64,000 bases of DNA from Homalodisca vitripennis (lineage: Eukaryota; Arthropoda; Insecta; Hemiptera; Cicadellidae). This document shows, piece after piece, positions 48,710-60,075 of the stretch (position 1 is the stretch's first letter; each line of letters opens with the position of its first letter). The notes under the pieces are model-generated. The model made no database searches and was not told the DNA's origin. It saw nothing but the letters and a program-made list of their open reading frames with translations. The translations under genes and the position numbers were made by a program. The stretch covers positions 4,677,001 to 4,741,000 of the forward strand of contig NC_060214.1 of the NCBI RefSeq assembly GCF_021130785.1. The letters are read 5' to 3'.

Positions 48710-50109
48710 ATGTCCATGTGGCTAGTCAAAAAATGCTCCAAGGGTATCTTGACTCCACTAAAAAAAGTGGTAAACTCCTCATTTCTATCTAGAGTTTACC
48801 TGGATGATTTGAAAACAGCAAAAATTGCCCTGACTTTTAAGAAAGAAGATCCTCATCAAACCAAAAATTACCGCCCAATCGCAATCTTGCCAATTTTCAG
48901 CAAAATCTTTGAAAAGACATTTTTGAATGAACTACAAAGTTTTCTGGAAAGATTTGACATACTGTGTCCTGAGAAATTCGGCTTCCATAAAAACAAATCA
49001 ACAATTGACGCGGTTTCATGTCTTGTGGATATTGTTGTTGATGGTTTTGAGAGACGGAATAAGGTGCTCAGCATATTTCTCGATCTTTCTAAGGCTTTTG
49101 ACACTGATGCATCAGTTAGCGACATGAAGAATACGGGGTCTACCACACAGGTGGATCTCGTCCTACATAAGGATAGAGAACCAGTGGCGTGCAGATCTCA
49201 AATGCCATGTCAGGAAAATTGAAAATGGCAAATGGCGTCCCTCATGGATCAATCCATGGGCCAGTGCGTTTTACTGTTTACGTTAACAATTTAAACTCAT
49301 CGGTCCAGAATGGAAAGGTGATTCAATATGCTGACGATACGACTCTCTGCGTTACTGCAAATGCTTTGCAGAAGCTTGAAATTAATTTATTTGTCACAGT
49401 GAATTCATGCATCCAATTTTTTTCGGAAATCAATTTGAAAACAAACAGCTCAAAATCAAACACAATTGATTTTTGTCTGAGACAGCGTGAGGGTAGTGCA
49501 CGACCTGCTGTCCTGGTAGATGACAAACTCTTAGAGGAATCTGACTCCATCAAATTCATAGGGATGTACCTAGATCGAGGTCTGACCTGGGACAATCATG
49601 TTGAAAGTGTTTGTTCCAGAGTAACTTCAGGTTTGTATGCTTTGCGGAATCTGGCAAAACACTGTTCTCACGACATCCTGAGAATGGCTTATTTTGCCCT
49701 TGTTTATGCGCACCTTGCATATGGAGTAATACTCTGGGGCAGCTGTGCAAACAACAAACTGTGTACGAATCATTTCAAAATTAAAGAGAAGAGAGTCGTG
49801 CAGGGATGCTTTCAGGGAGCTTGGTTTACTGACCTTGCCCTGCCTCTACATCTTCGAGGTGGCTGTGTTCTGTAAATCAAAGAGCACATTGGCTCAGAGA
49901 AGGAACATTCACCAGTATGAGACAAGAGGCAGGGACAACTATCGCAGTCAACCACATCGAACGGTGGCGTATCATAATTTGCCATCCAGGCTGGTGTTAG
50001 GTTGATTAATAGGCTCTCTGAGGATCTTAAAACATTGGCAGTACCAAAAAAATTTAAATCTCGTCTTCAATGTCTATTGGTGTCAGGTGCTTTTGACACG
50101 GGTATGTGA
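48710..50109 (+). pseudogene. LINE ORF2 reverse transcriptase, broken
   Basis: The first frame (48710-49222) has KNYRPIAILPIFSKIFEKT, ILCPEKFGFHKNKSTIDAV and FLDLSKAFDT (motif A, 49077-49106). After a frameshift, the second frame (49189-49875) has GVPHGSIHGPVRFTVYVNN, VIQYADDTTL with the YADD catalytic box at 49327-49338, and LDRGLTWDNHV. A third frame (from 49745) has RESCRDAFRELGLLTLPCLY, then NYRSQPHRTVAYHNLPSR. A further shift leads to the end at GAFDTGM near 50109. All three palm Asp residues are present, but the multiple shifts prevent a full product. This is the parental family of the fragment at 9653-10672. Confidence 0.92.
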
Positions 50110-50123
50110 GTTCGTGGAAAGCG

Positions 50124-50196
50124 CCCCCCCCCCACCCCCCCCCCCCCCCACCCCCCCCCCCCCCCACCCCCCCCCCCCCCCACCCCCCCCCCCCCA
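50124..50196. repeat. (C15A)n minisatellite
   Basis: Pure C runs broken by single A at 50134, 50150, 50166, 50182 and 50196: an exact 16-bp period, the last interval being 14. The opposite strand is G15T repeats and could form G-quadruplexes, while this strand could form i-motifs. It lies precisely between the truncated LINE and the left edge of copy B. Confidence 0.97.
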
Positions 50197-50211
50197 TTAA
50201 CAACATTGATT

Positions 50212-52679
50212 CAAATTCGGTGTTGAGTAAATATTGCGTTTAGATTTCGGATTTAAGAATATGTAAGATTAAGAGAAACCGTTTTTGAGAATATGAATGT
50301 GAGGGCTCTAGTTAGCCGTTGGCCGCGAATCCTAGCCTCCACTTTGAACATGAAGCAAAACTTTGAAATTCTTTTATAAATACTTACTCATCTTAACTCC
50401 ATAAAGGTTTAATTTATATTTCAGTCCCTCAATGCTGTTGAATCATTTAAAGCACTAATATCAATTAATACTAATTGTTTTATATTTTACAAGTATGTCA
50501 GATCTCGGATGCTGCACGTAAGGGGAAGGTGGACTTGAGCTAAATTCAACATTCATCGAATCAGCCCTTCCCACCATAGCTGCTTTACGTATGACTATAT
50601 AGGTTTTCTATTAGAATATCTATATTGAATACAAGGTAGGAATACGCAACACCATAATGCAGAAATATCAAGCAGACAGACAGAGGGACGGAAATCCAAT
50701 GTTATAGGCTCTGGAGTGATATGCTTCGATACCGTTCAGCCAATAATGCCAAAAACAGGATTTTTAAAAGTATTATTAGACAGTCCAGAAATGGCAATTT
50801 TTTCCTTCCCTGTTTTCTTTTTCAGGGACAAGAAAATTTTACCTATTCCTAACAGGACCTTTGCGCTGATTCCGGAGTGACAGAATATTCTGGAAGAATA
50901 TGGTTAGGGGTGGGACCCACTTAACCTATTGATCCTGTTTAGATCAATGAGGAAGAATTTAGGTCAGTTTAAGTCAAGTCCCTTCAGAAGAAGGGAAGTC
51001 AGATCTGAACCGGCATCTCCAGACAAAGCAGCAGGAGATGGCACGCCTTCATTTCTAGACTAGGAAGAACATTTGACTCTTAGGGAACCCCACCAACTCC
51101 AACAGTCATCTCCCGCAGCATACTAGATCTATCGAACTACCCTTGCACCCCAGAATCTCGACATTTTCGGTTAGTGATGTGCCACATCCTGGACATCCAC
51201 AAGGTTACCCAGACTTAAGTGACACATCGGTTTTTGCTGTACTCATTGTAGGTTCAACTGAAAGGTATACACCAGCCAAAAGTGTTCCTCATGGCCAATT
51301 CATTTCCTCTCGTTATAGACTTCACTAACTTGAAGAAAATAAATTATTAAACCATCACCGATAACACATAATAGTATTTTTTAACAATTCATTAGCATTG
51401 ACAGACTGAAATCTTCTATAGTTTTAGTTAAAATATTCTAAGGTTCTTATTTCTGGATTAAACGTGTTCTTATCTTTAGCGTATTTTTAAACTGTGTCCC
51501 TATGTTAAAAGCGGACCCTCAGATACCCCAGTAATAGCTTTCGACTAAGCTATTACTAAGGTAAAAGTTGCAAAACTTTTCTTTACGTATGGTTAATTAT
51601 TACAGAGAATACCTTACAGCAGGCCAACAAAACATAAATGTATGACTTTGATACCAGGTTTGATACGATGGACGTTACTGACCACCTACCCATCGCTGAT
51701 GTCTCTACCCGACGGTGGACAGACCACCTTGGAAATGTAAATACAGATGTGGTCAGAATGTAAATGTCCAGCAGTGTGTCACGGCCAGTGGCACTGTCAC
51801 TTGCGCATGCGCACAACTCATTGCGCAACAATAGATGATGATACACGCTTCTGCAAGCTGCTCCACACCTACTGATAAACATTGGACCACTGATACACTC
51901 CCAAGGTTCCTAGACTTTCTCGCGTTGTTAGCGACTCCACCTTACTCACTTATCGCCTCCCAGATAATGCAATAAGCTGTGTTTCATTCATGGCACGAAC
52001 ACATTTTCTACGGAACGCGTTCAACTTGGAATGTGCGAAGAAATCGTTGTCGTGGTTTTATGTTGGTTTCGATCATTTTATAATGTTCAGATTATGAATA
52101 TGAATAGCCTGATGAATAATAAAATAAATAATAGAATTTAAACAATTTCAAAATGGGGGTTTTAGCATTTTAATAGCTGATTTCTAAAAGCACAGACAGA
52201 ACTATATCGAACATTATCCACACAAAAAGTAGAGTAACTTATTTATTAAAATCGTACGATAATAACTAAGACTATGGAATTTTACATGTTAAGAACATAT
52301 GTTAGACATACTAGTTTTAAATATTCTTAACATATATTCCATTACTGTTGAAATAAACCTACATCTTGTGTAACCACCTTTAAATATGGTTCTCTTACAA
52401 GAGCACTAATCATTTATTTTCTTTGTTCTTCATATAAGATATCAACATTTATTATGCTTTTTATGTTACTTGTATAACAACCTTTAAATATGTTTCCATA
52501 ACAGCACTAAACATTTTTTTTATAAGATACCAACATTCGTTATGCTTTTAAGGTTTCTTCTTAAGTCTATTGACACATTTTTTTGTATTAGTTTAAAGCG
52601 TGCAATGATTTGAAAACATTCTAACTCGAACAAAGTCTGAACTAATATATCTGTAATACTACTGTAAAATCATTCAAAA
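50212..52679 (+). repeat. Duplicated locus copy B, block 1
   Basis: Direct match to 8114-11708 without the LINE and with a short CAGA tract. The NRF-1-type palindrome recurs at 51802-51813. A 99-codon minus-strand frame (51882-51583) corresponds to the one split by the LINE in copy A. No named gene. Confidence 0.93.
51651..52095. promoter_or_regulatory. Conserved block with NRF-1/EWG-type palindrome (copy B)
   Basis: Near-identical to 10680-11130. TGCGCATGCGCA lies at 51802-51813 with TTGCGCAA shortly after. Same interpretation and same uncertainty as for copy A. Confidence 0.35.
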
Positions 52680-53592
52680 CTTCTTTCCATTCATTCACTG
52701 TTCTTAAAGCACTGGGTGTAGAGATGGAGGATGGTATGGCAGAACATCACGGTGTGGGTGAGGTCGAGGTATATTTCGAAGTTGTTGTTGCTCTAAGGTG
52801 TGCTCTTAGTTCTACTGGCAGTAAACCTAATCTCAAGGTTTGCTGTGAAATACAACGCAGTCAGTTTTTATAGTTGCCAAGTTGCGTTAAACTAAACCGT
52901 TTGTCTAACTTGAGAGCAAATTTGCCCTAACTTGCAAAGAATTAAATCAGAACGTAAATAAGGTAATAGGCTCTCATATATGTTTCTACAAGAACATTGT
53001 TTTGAAAGTGATGTATAGTGCCAGAAGAAGAGTGAGTTTAAAAAAATAAGTTCAGTCTGTACGTAATCTTAATTGGATTTAAAATGTTAATACCAAACTA
53101 AACTACCTTGCTCCCACACGGAGGCATGACAATTAACACGTCTTTAAGTTAAACTCATAGACAAACTAAACTATAATAATTTATGTGTGCAAAAACTAAG
53201 CATCATGAAAGCTAAAACATGACGTATCAAATATTCAGATAAATGGCCTTGACTGTAATAAATTTGATTCAGATTAATAAATTGACTGAAGGAAGATCAA
53301 ATCCAAGCTCTATCAATCATCTTTTATTCAAACTGTTGACGTGATGGACATTTAATTAGCATTAAATAGACAAGCATGTGTCAAGACTGTACGACTTTGA
53401 CCTTGGGAACACAACATACTGTATTAGGCTGTGCTACGGTATGGAACTTATAAATCTCTACTTCGTTTCTGGGATGCTTGGGGTCTAAAGGGACTTCTAT
53501 TTGTGTGGTAAGTTTTATTCAAATTCCTTAAGCAATAATTAAACGTTTTGTTTCTACGGCCAGAACTGTTTCTGTTCTCGATACAATAGAAC

Positions 53593-53922
53593 ATGAATAA
53601 TTCACATGAACGACCTTGCCTGATTCGGCAATCTCGTCTGGATGGCAAACACTTCGGATACTCTTGTTGGAATTCCTATCAAGGTGACCCAAGTCAAGGC
53701 TCGTGTAATAACTTCACAACAATCTTGTCTCCTTTTCAGTGGTTATCTCCTGCATATCTCAACGTCTCAGTGACCTTGGACGGACGTCTCTGTTGGTATT
53801 TAAGATCCTTCCTTCAGCTTAATATGGCTGTCGGCTCTGTATACGGAAGGTTCGTTGCCAAATACGGTAATTTAGATTCCAAAAGGACACTGCTTTTCAA
53901 GATCACCATTAAGGATTCTTAG
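53593..53922 (+). CDS. Conserved ORF of unknown nature (copy B)
   Basis: A 109-codon frame from ATG: MNNSHERPCLIRQSRLDG, then HFGYSCWNSYQGDPSQG, DGRLCWYLRSFLQLNMAVG, ending KITIKDS. It is longer than in copy A, where one missing A breaks the N-terminal 18 codons. Only one internal silent substitution separates the shared 97 codons. It has no family resemblance that I know, no signal peptide and no transmembrane segment. TCTCCTTTTCAG ending at 53739 may be a splice acceptor, in which case only part would be exon. Neighbours are repeats only. Confidence 0.25.
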   Translation: MNNSHERPCLIRQSRLDGKHFGYSCWNSYQGDPSQGSCNNFTTILSPFQWLSPAYLNVSVTLDGRLCWYLRSFLQLNMAVGSVYGRFVAKYGNLDSKRTLLFKITIKDS

Positions 53923-54049
53923 CTAGAGCGTGTAATATCACATTAATTATTATCCTTCAACTTCGTCACACTTAATTTAAATATTTCTTAATTAGTGTTC
54001 ACTCTATTGAATGTAAATAGCATTATCATAAATTAATTTTTTTTTATTT

Positions 54050-54680
54050 CGTCTTTCATTCTTTTGTTACCTCATAATTTGATACACTTTTCTATCACCA
54101 CGTTTTACATTCTTTTTCTTCTCATTTTCGATATTTTAATTTTACCTATTCAACTTTCACACGTTTGATGATAAATCCAAAAAGTTGTTTTAACTTATTG
54201 TTTATATAAAATTTTCTCGATAAAATATACAAAACACACAGACATTACATCCTCTGTCAACTGATATTCAACTCCTCAAAACACCTCAAAATTAGACATT
54301 GGAAACTTCGGCGGGTCCATTACATCTCTATTCTACTGTATATCTATATGTTTTTTTTAATTCTCTTTTATCCTATTGTTATCTCATATTTTGATACACT
54401 CTTCTATCACCACGTTTTACAATCTTTTTCTTCTCATTTTCGATATTTCATCCATTCAACTTTCACACGTTTAATGAAAAATCCAAAAAAGTTGTTTAAT
54501 TTATTGTTTAGATAAAATTTTCACGATAAAATATACAAAACACACAGTCATTACATCCTCTGTCAACTGACATTCAACTCCTCAAAAGAAGATGAAAGAA
54601 AATGGGCTAAAATTAGACATTGGAATCTTCGGCAAGTCTATTATAGCTCTATTCTGCTGAGTTTCAACTATTTTAACTGT
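54050..54680. repeat. ~328-bp tandem duplication, copy B only
   Basis: CTTCTATCACCACGTTTTAC and the following approximately 300 bp occur from about 54090 and again from about 54405, with moderate divergence. Copy A has one version (about 18620-18900, inverted). Confidence 0.88.
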
Positions 54681-56559
54681 GTCGACGGTGATACTTTATA
54701 ATTTTCAATAATAACTCACTTGTCTCATCATTTTGTATTAATATACATTTTAATTCTGTTCACCAATGTATTTCTTGTTGCGTTTATAATATGTATTGCG
54801 TTCCATAACAATATAAAATTGGTTTTCTTCTAACTGTATGTCCTACGTACGAATGTAATTTCTATAGCATACCATAATGAATTTAAACACCACTATTTGT
54901 TTAACAAAATTGAAGGACAAATTGCAAAATTACACAGACCCACTACCTGAATGTATAGCGCAGAAGAGGGCAGTCCTAGCCCTCGTACAAGGAGAGTCCG
55001 GTGAGCGGGGAAGGCATCTTGTCCGACCACTTCATCTACTTCCCTCTAAGGCATGATACGCTGGCTCACTGACTCACATGTCAGTCTCTAGGACACGGAG
55101 TCTTGGGTCTGCCACGTTCAGGACGTGCCTGTATTGAATATTATCCTATTGTTGTATGCACATTTTATGTTTCTGATTATTATCAGACTCTACAGCGCAG
55201 AAGAGGGCAGTCCTAGCCTGTGACTCGTACAAGGAGAGTCTGGTGATCGGGGAAGGCATCTTGTCCGACCACTTCATCTACTTCCCTCTAAGGCATGATA
55301 CGCTGGCTCACTGACTCACATGTCAGTCTCTAGGACACCGAGTCTTGGGGTCTCTGCCACGTTCAGGAGGTGCTTGTATTAAATATTATCCTATTGCGTT
55401 AAGCAAATTTCATGTTTCTTATCTCCCACTGGAAAGCACAAGACTGGTTAATGTTTTTTGAGACCCTGGCTCCCATTTCTCTTGCTTTTACTAGCCTAAA
55501 CAAATAATACCGTCATCTGCCATTTCTTTGTTAACGGCCGCGTATCTTTTAGATTTTGAGTCATATCTGGATAGTAAAATAAAATTATAATAATATATTT
55601 GATAAAGTATGACATAGCTTTAGTAACTGCCATTGGACCTTTCAACATTAAAAATATCTAATTTTACTATATATTTTAGCCTATTATAAAAATATACCTT
55701 GGATGGTAGTAATGTAATTATAAGGAGTTTTCATATACAAATTACTCGACTCATCATTATGAATGATACGACAAGGCCCTCCTTAAATAGTGTCATTCTG
55801 TCCTTAATGACAGGTCTTGGAGACTTTAAACTAGGAACATAGGTCCTACTGGTGCAAGAAGAACTGTATTGATTTTAGGTCAAAAGTTCAAAATTAAAGG
55901 TAAAAATAAAACTTTTAAATTGATCTTAACGACGATGGTAACGACATCGCAGAATAAAGATATTCGTAAATACACCGATTACAGTACATGAAATTTAATC
56001 ATGTGACATAATAAGATATGTAATGAAGGTTCCTTTGTTGGATGTATTGGTAAAACTTCCTGTACATCTTGTCAGAATCTTCGATACACCACTGTATCTG
56101 TTTATTGTAGCTGGACTCTAAGAAAAGTCTACAGCCTGTACAGTACATATAGAGGTCACATCATTTTGGGTCGTGGCCAATTTAACATTCTCTTCAGTTA
56201 CGATATGTCTTCCCAAAGTTATGCACCTAGGGCGACTCTGGTTTCACACTCATATATTTGGACTACGCAAGAATTTCTGGTAAAGCTACCTGAGCTGAGA
56301 GAGTGGATCTACCCATCAAACAAGTTAGGCAAACTATGACACCCACTCGGCTGGCTGGCAAAAAACGTTGGGTGTTCAAGGCCGTAGCAATCAGCGAGGA
56401 AGACGCTTAGAGGCGCGAACGAGTCACCGATCGAGGGATTTTTATAAACGAACTAAACTATGAAAACGTTCAGTAGCTACAGATATGCCAGGTACAGCCA
56501 GGGAATGGCTAAAATGAACCTTAACAAATGTTCAGCCTTGTAGCAAACCGAGTAATCCT
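54681..56559. other. Inverted counterpart of 16700-18620
   Basis: Contains the two ~240-bp units (about 54960-55150, 55197-55400) and the counterpart of the 107-codon frame, here broken. No intact gene seen. Confidence 0.6.
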
Positions 56560-56569
56560 TGTTACCATT

Positions 56570-57330
56570 GTTCAGAATCCCAGCTTGTAACATCTGGACG
56601 TGGTGAGGTAGGTTCGGAATGCTCATCCTTCAGATTTCAAGTTAATATAACATTCTTATTACTCGTACTTTTCACCACTGTTCGGCATACCAGCTTGTAA
56701 TATCTGGACGTGGTGAGGTAGGTTCGGGATTCTCTTCCTTCAGGTTTCAAGTTAATATAACATTCTTATTACTCGTTCTTTCCACCACTGTTCGGCGTAC
56801 CAGCTTGTGGACGTGGTGATGTAGGTTCGGGATTCTCCTTCAGGTTTCAAGTTAATATAACATTCTTATTACTCGTTCTTTCCACCACTGTTCGGCGTAC
56901 CAGCTTGTGGACGTGGTGATGTAGGTTCGGGATTCTCCTTCAGGTTTCAAGTTAATATAACATTTTTATTACTCGTACTTTCCACCACTGTTCGGCGTAC
57001 CAGCTTGTGGACGTGGTGATGTAGGTTCGGGATTCTCCTTCAGGCTTCAAGTTAATATAACATTCTTATTACTCGTTCTTTCCACCACTGTTCGGCGTAC
57101 CAGCTTGTGGACGTGGTGATGTAGGTTCGGGATTCTCCTTCAGGTTTCAAGTTAATATAACATTCTTATTACTCGTTCTTTCCACCACTGTTCGGCGTAC
57201 CAGCTTGTGGACGTGGTGATGTAGGTTCGGGATTCTCCTTCAGGTTTCAAGTTAATATAACATTTTTATTACTCGTACTTTCCACCATTGTTCATAATTT
57301 CAGCGTGTAGCATGTGGACGTGGTATGGTA
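56570..57330 (-). repeat. 110-bp-derived array dominated by a 100-bp unit (copy B)
   Basis: CAGCTTGTGG occurs at 56801, 56901, 57001, 57101 and 57201, exactly 100 bp apart. The outer units (56586, 56706) keep the longer CAGCTTGTAA-CATCTGGACG form of copy A. A deletion of about ten bases in one unit was therefore amplified in this copy alone. Confidence 0.95.
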
Positions 57331-57395
57331 GAATTCGGAATTCTCAAACTTTTGAATATTGCTATCGATTCCCCAGGTTTCACGTTTAGGGAAGG

Positions 57396-57795
57396 ATTGT
57401 AAATTCCTAATTCCGACGTATTGGAGAGACTCAAATTAATTTAATATTCAATTATATAACAAAGACTTCTGGAAGATATTTTATTAGGGCTCTTGGAATT
57501 AAGTTCTGTCATCATTACCTCACACACACAATCAAAGTCAACGGCTCAACATTGTGTTACCATATGTCTCGGTCATGTTCATCACTGATTTATATATTCT
57601 TTGTTTGGATACATGATTTGTGTTTCAGAAAACCCACCTGAGCAGTACATGACATGGATTTCTTTGTCTGAAAGTTTATATCTAATATTTTTGCCAGTGT
57701 CAGTAACATTCATTGTTAAACTTGAACTTGTCTGATAATCTCTGTTCTACTAAACAGCTGATTCCAACACTGTGTGCAGTGAAATATCGGTCAGG
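57396..57795. other. 400-bp segment present only in copy B
   Basis: Copy A reads straight through this point (about 15890). In B the segment is bordered by AGG on both sides (57393-57395, 57793-57795), too short to call a target duplication. Inside, TTTGTGTTTCAG at about 57620-57631 looks like a splice acceptor. The following frame GAAAACCCACCTGAGCAG stays open for about 36 codons (PPEQYMTWISLSESLYLIF). It may be an insertion, a captured exon, or sequence lost from A. Confidence 0.6.
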
Positions 57796-58699
57796 TCTAC
57801 CAACTATCCGAATAGTAGGATACTAATTCCACTCAAACAACCATACAAAAAGGGTTTTTTCATGAAAAACACGAGAAAAGTATAAAATATTTTTGAAATA
57901 ATTAAAAAATCTACTTACTTTTGATTAAATGGGTCGTTGGATTTAAAAACTTGATTCAAACCCTTCGCCTCCTGCTTGCTGGTCTTAAACATTATTGAAT
58001 TATAATATTTAAAAACTAGAAGAAATTTTATGCTGATTTCACTTTAAAAATTATGCAGATTTCGCTTAAAAAGTGTTTCAATATATTTACTAATAAGAGA
58101 GCTGATAGAGTTTAAAATGTTTTACCAAAATTAGTTTTTTTGGGTGCAGCGGATGAACGACGCAACCAATAACCATATAACTTGGCTATATTAATTTTAT
58201 GGTCTTGTTATTACACACAAATTAGTCACTAGACCAACAAACTATGTATAAATGTATTTAAATAAAACTTTGTGAGATTATTATTGGTTTACAATGAATG
58301 ATTTAGGAGATTCGCTGGTAGATAAACAAGTTTTTTGCAGTAACTTTAAACTAAGCACGTTATATCATATGTTTAAAAAAGTGGGTTTTTTCGCATTGAA
58401 AATGTGATATCGATCTTAAATATAAAGCTTATATTGGTAATTTATTTTGTAAAAGATCACTTAATTTAAAATCACAAAAATGTATAATATAACAAAATGA
58501 CAGATAATAATCAGTTTTTGTTATTTTTAAGGTTTCGTGACCAAAACTAAGACCTTGAAGGTCGAAATGATTTTAATAAATTTTCTTTACAAAAATATTG
58601 TTTTCCTAATATTTGAGATTTCTCAAGTAACAAACTTCCTAAGTGGGCTGGATTATATCTTTGATACAAGTTTCACGATATATATGGACCCTCTACTAA
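57796..58699 (-). other. Inverted counterpart of 14705-15890 without the 258-bp insertion
   Basis: AT-rich, shared by both copies, with the empty site for the LINE/SINE 3'-end insertion near 58460. No gene seen; a 64-codon frame (58537-58731) is also present in copy A (14862-14668) with several replacements. Confidence 0.7.
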
Positions 58700-60040
58700 G
58701 TCTACTTTACTGTCAACACAACAATCCCTAGTTAAAAACGGATGAAGAATAATGCTGCGTTTACGAGGTTTGACTCACTTCCGTTCCTGTGAACGCAATC
58801 ACATGAATGGCTGCCGTAAATCCCGAGTTACGTCACCGTGCGCCGAACATACGACGATGTTTAATGTGTGTGTGCTAAGTCTACTTTACTGTCAACACAA
58901 CAATCCATAGTTTAAAACGGATGAAGAATAATGCTGCGTTTACGAGGTTTGACTCACTTCCGTTCCTGTGAACGCAATCACATGAATGGCTGCCGTAAAT
59001 CCCGAGTTACGACACCGTGCGCCGAACATACGACGATGTTTACTGTGTGTGTGCTAAGTCTACTATACTGTCAACACAACAATCCATAGTTTAAAACGGA
59101 TGAAGAATAATGCTGCGTTTACGAGGTTTGACTCACTTCCGTTCCTGTGAACGCAATCACATGAATGGCTGCCGTAGATCCCGAGTTACGTCACCGTGCG
59201 CCGAACATACGACGATGTTTACTGTGTGTGTGCTAAGTCTACTTTACTGTCAACACAACAATCCATAGTTTAAAACGGATGAAGAATAATGCTGCGTTTA
59301 CGAGGTTTGACTCACTTCCGTTCCTGTGAACGCAATCACATGAATGGATGCCGTAGATCCCGAGTTACGTCACCGTGCGCCGAACATACGACGATGTTTA
59401 CTGTGTGTGTGCTAAGTCTACTATACTGTCAACACAACAATCCCTAGTTACAAACGGATGAAGAATAATGCTGCGTTTACGAGGTTTGACTCACTTCCGT
59501 TCCTGTGAACGCAATCACATGAATGGCTGCCGTAGATCCCGAGTTACGTCACCGTGCGCCGAACATACGACGATGTTTTACTGTGTGTGTGCTAAGTCTA
59601 CTATACTGTCAACACAACAATCCCTAGTTACAAACGGATGAAGAATAATGCTGCGTTTACGAGGTTTGACTCACTTCCGTTCCTGTGAACGCAATCACAT
59701 GAATGGCTGCCGTAGATCCCGAGTTACGTCACCGTGCGCCGAACATACGACGATGTTTACTGTGTGTGTGTGTGCTAAGTCTACTTTACTGTCAACACAA
59801 CAATCCATAGTTAAAAACGGATGAAGAATAATGCTGCGTTTACGAGGTTTGACTCACTTCTGTTCCTGCGAACGCAATCACATGAATGGCTGCCGTAGAT
59901 CCCGAGTTACGTCACCGTGCGCCGAACATACGACGATGTTTACTGTGTGTGTGCTAAGTCTACTTTACTGTCAACACAACAATCCATAGTTTAAAACGGA
60001 TGAAGAATAATGCTGCGTTTACGAGGTTTGACTCACTTCC
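58700..60040 (-). repeat. 179-bp tandem array, about 7.5 copies (copy B)
   Basis: Inverted version of 13089-14705, with units from GCTAAGTCTACTTTACTG to GACGATGTTTACTGTGTGTG. The array is cut within a unit at 60040, which marks the inversion breakpoint. One unit has an expanded TG run (59760-59774). Confidence 0.96.
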
Positions 60041-60075
60041 ACGAGAAAGTGGAAGTTTCCACGAGTTACAGAGGA
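60041..60075. other. Inversion junction filler with hairpin
   Basis: About 35 bp that belong to neither flank. ACTTCCAC (60035-60042) and GTGGAAGT (60049-60056) are perfect 8-bp inverted arms around GAGAAA. TTCCACGAG occurs at 60037-60045 and again at 60057-60065. Confidence 0.8.

Larger units (their letters stand above)
45540..50109 (+). mobile_element. Near full-length but inactive CR1/Jockey-type LINE
   Basis: Contains, in order, a GC-rich 5' region, ORF1 with coiled coil and SGNH-esterase domain, and ORF2 with APE endonuclease, linker, reverse transcriptase and C-terminal block. Each part has stops or frameshifts. The 5' boundary is estimated from the composition change. The 3' UTR is missing: ORF2 ends at about 50109 and 14 bp later a (C15A)n tract starts, followed by copy B of the duplicated locus. 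Confidence 0.9.
52693..60040 (-). repeat. Duplicated locus copy B, block 2 (inverted)
   Basis: Reverse complement of about 13177-20462. At the left edge, 52680-52692 (TTCTTTCCATTC-like) is unmatched filler between the two homologous parts. At the right edge the 179-bp array stops after CACTTCC at 60040. Copy B lacks the 11709-13176 and 20463-21389 segments of copy A. Confidence 0.93.

Noticed and set aside
48710..49222. Large internal deletion in the LINE reverse transcriptase after motif A
   Set aside because: Distances to the next motif are close to normal when the neighbouring frame is read; a frameshift with stops explains the break.
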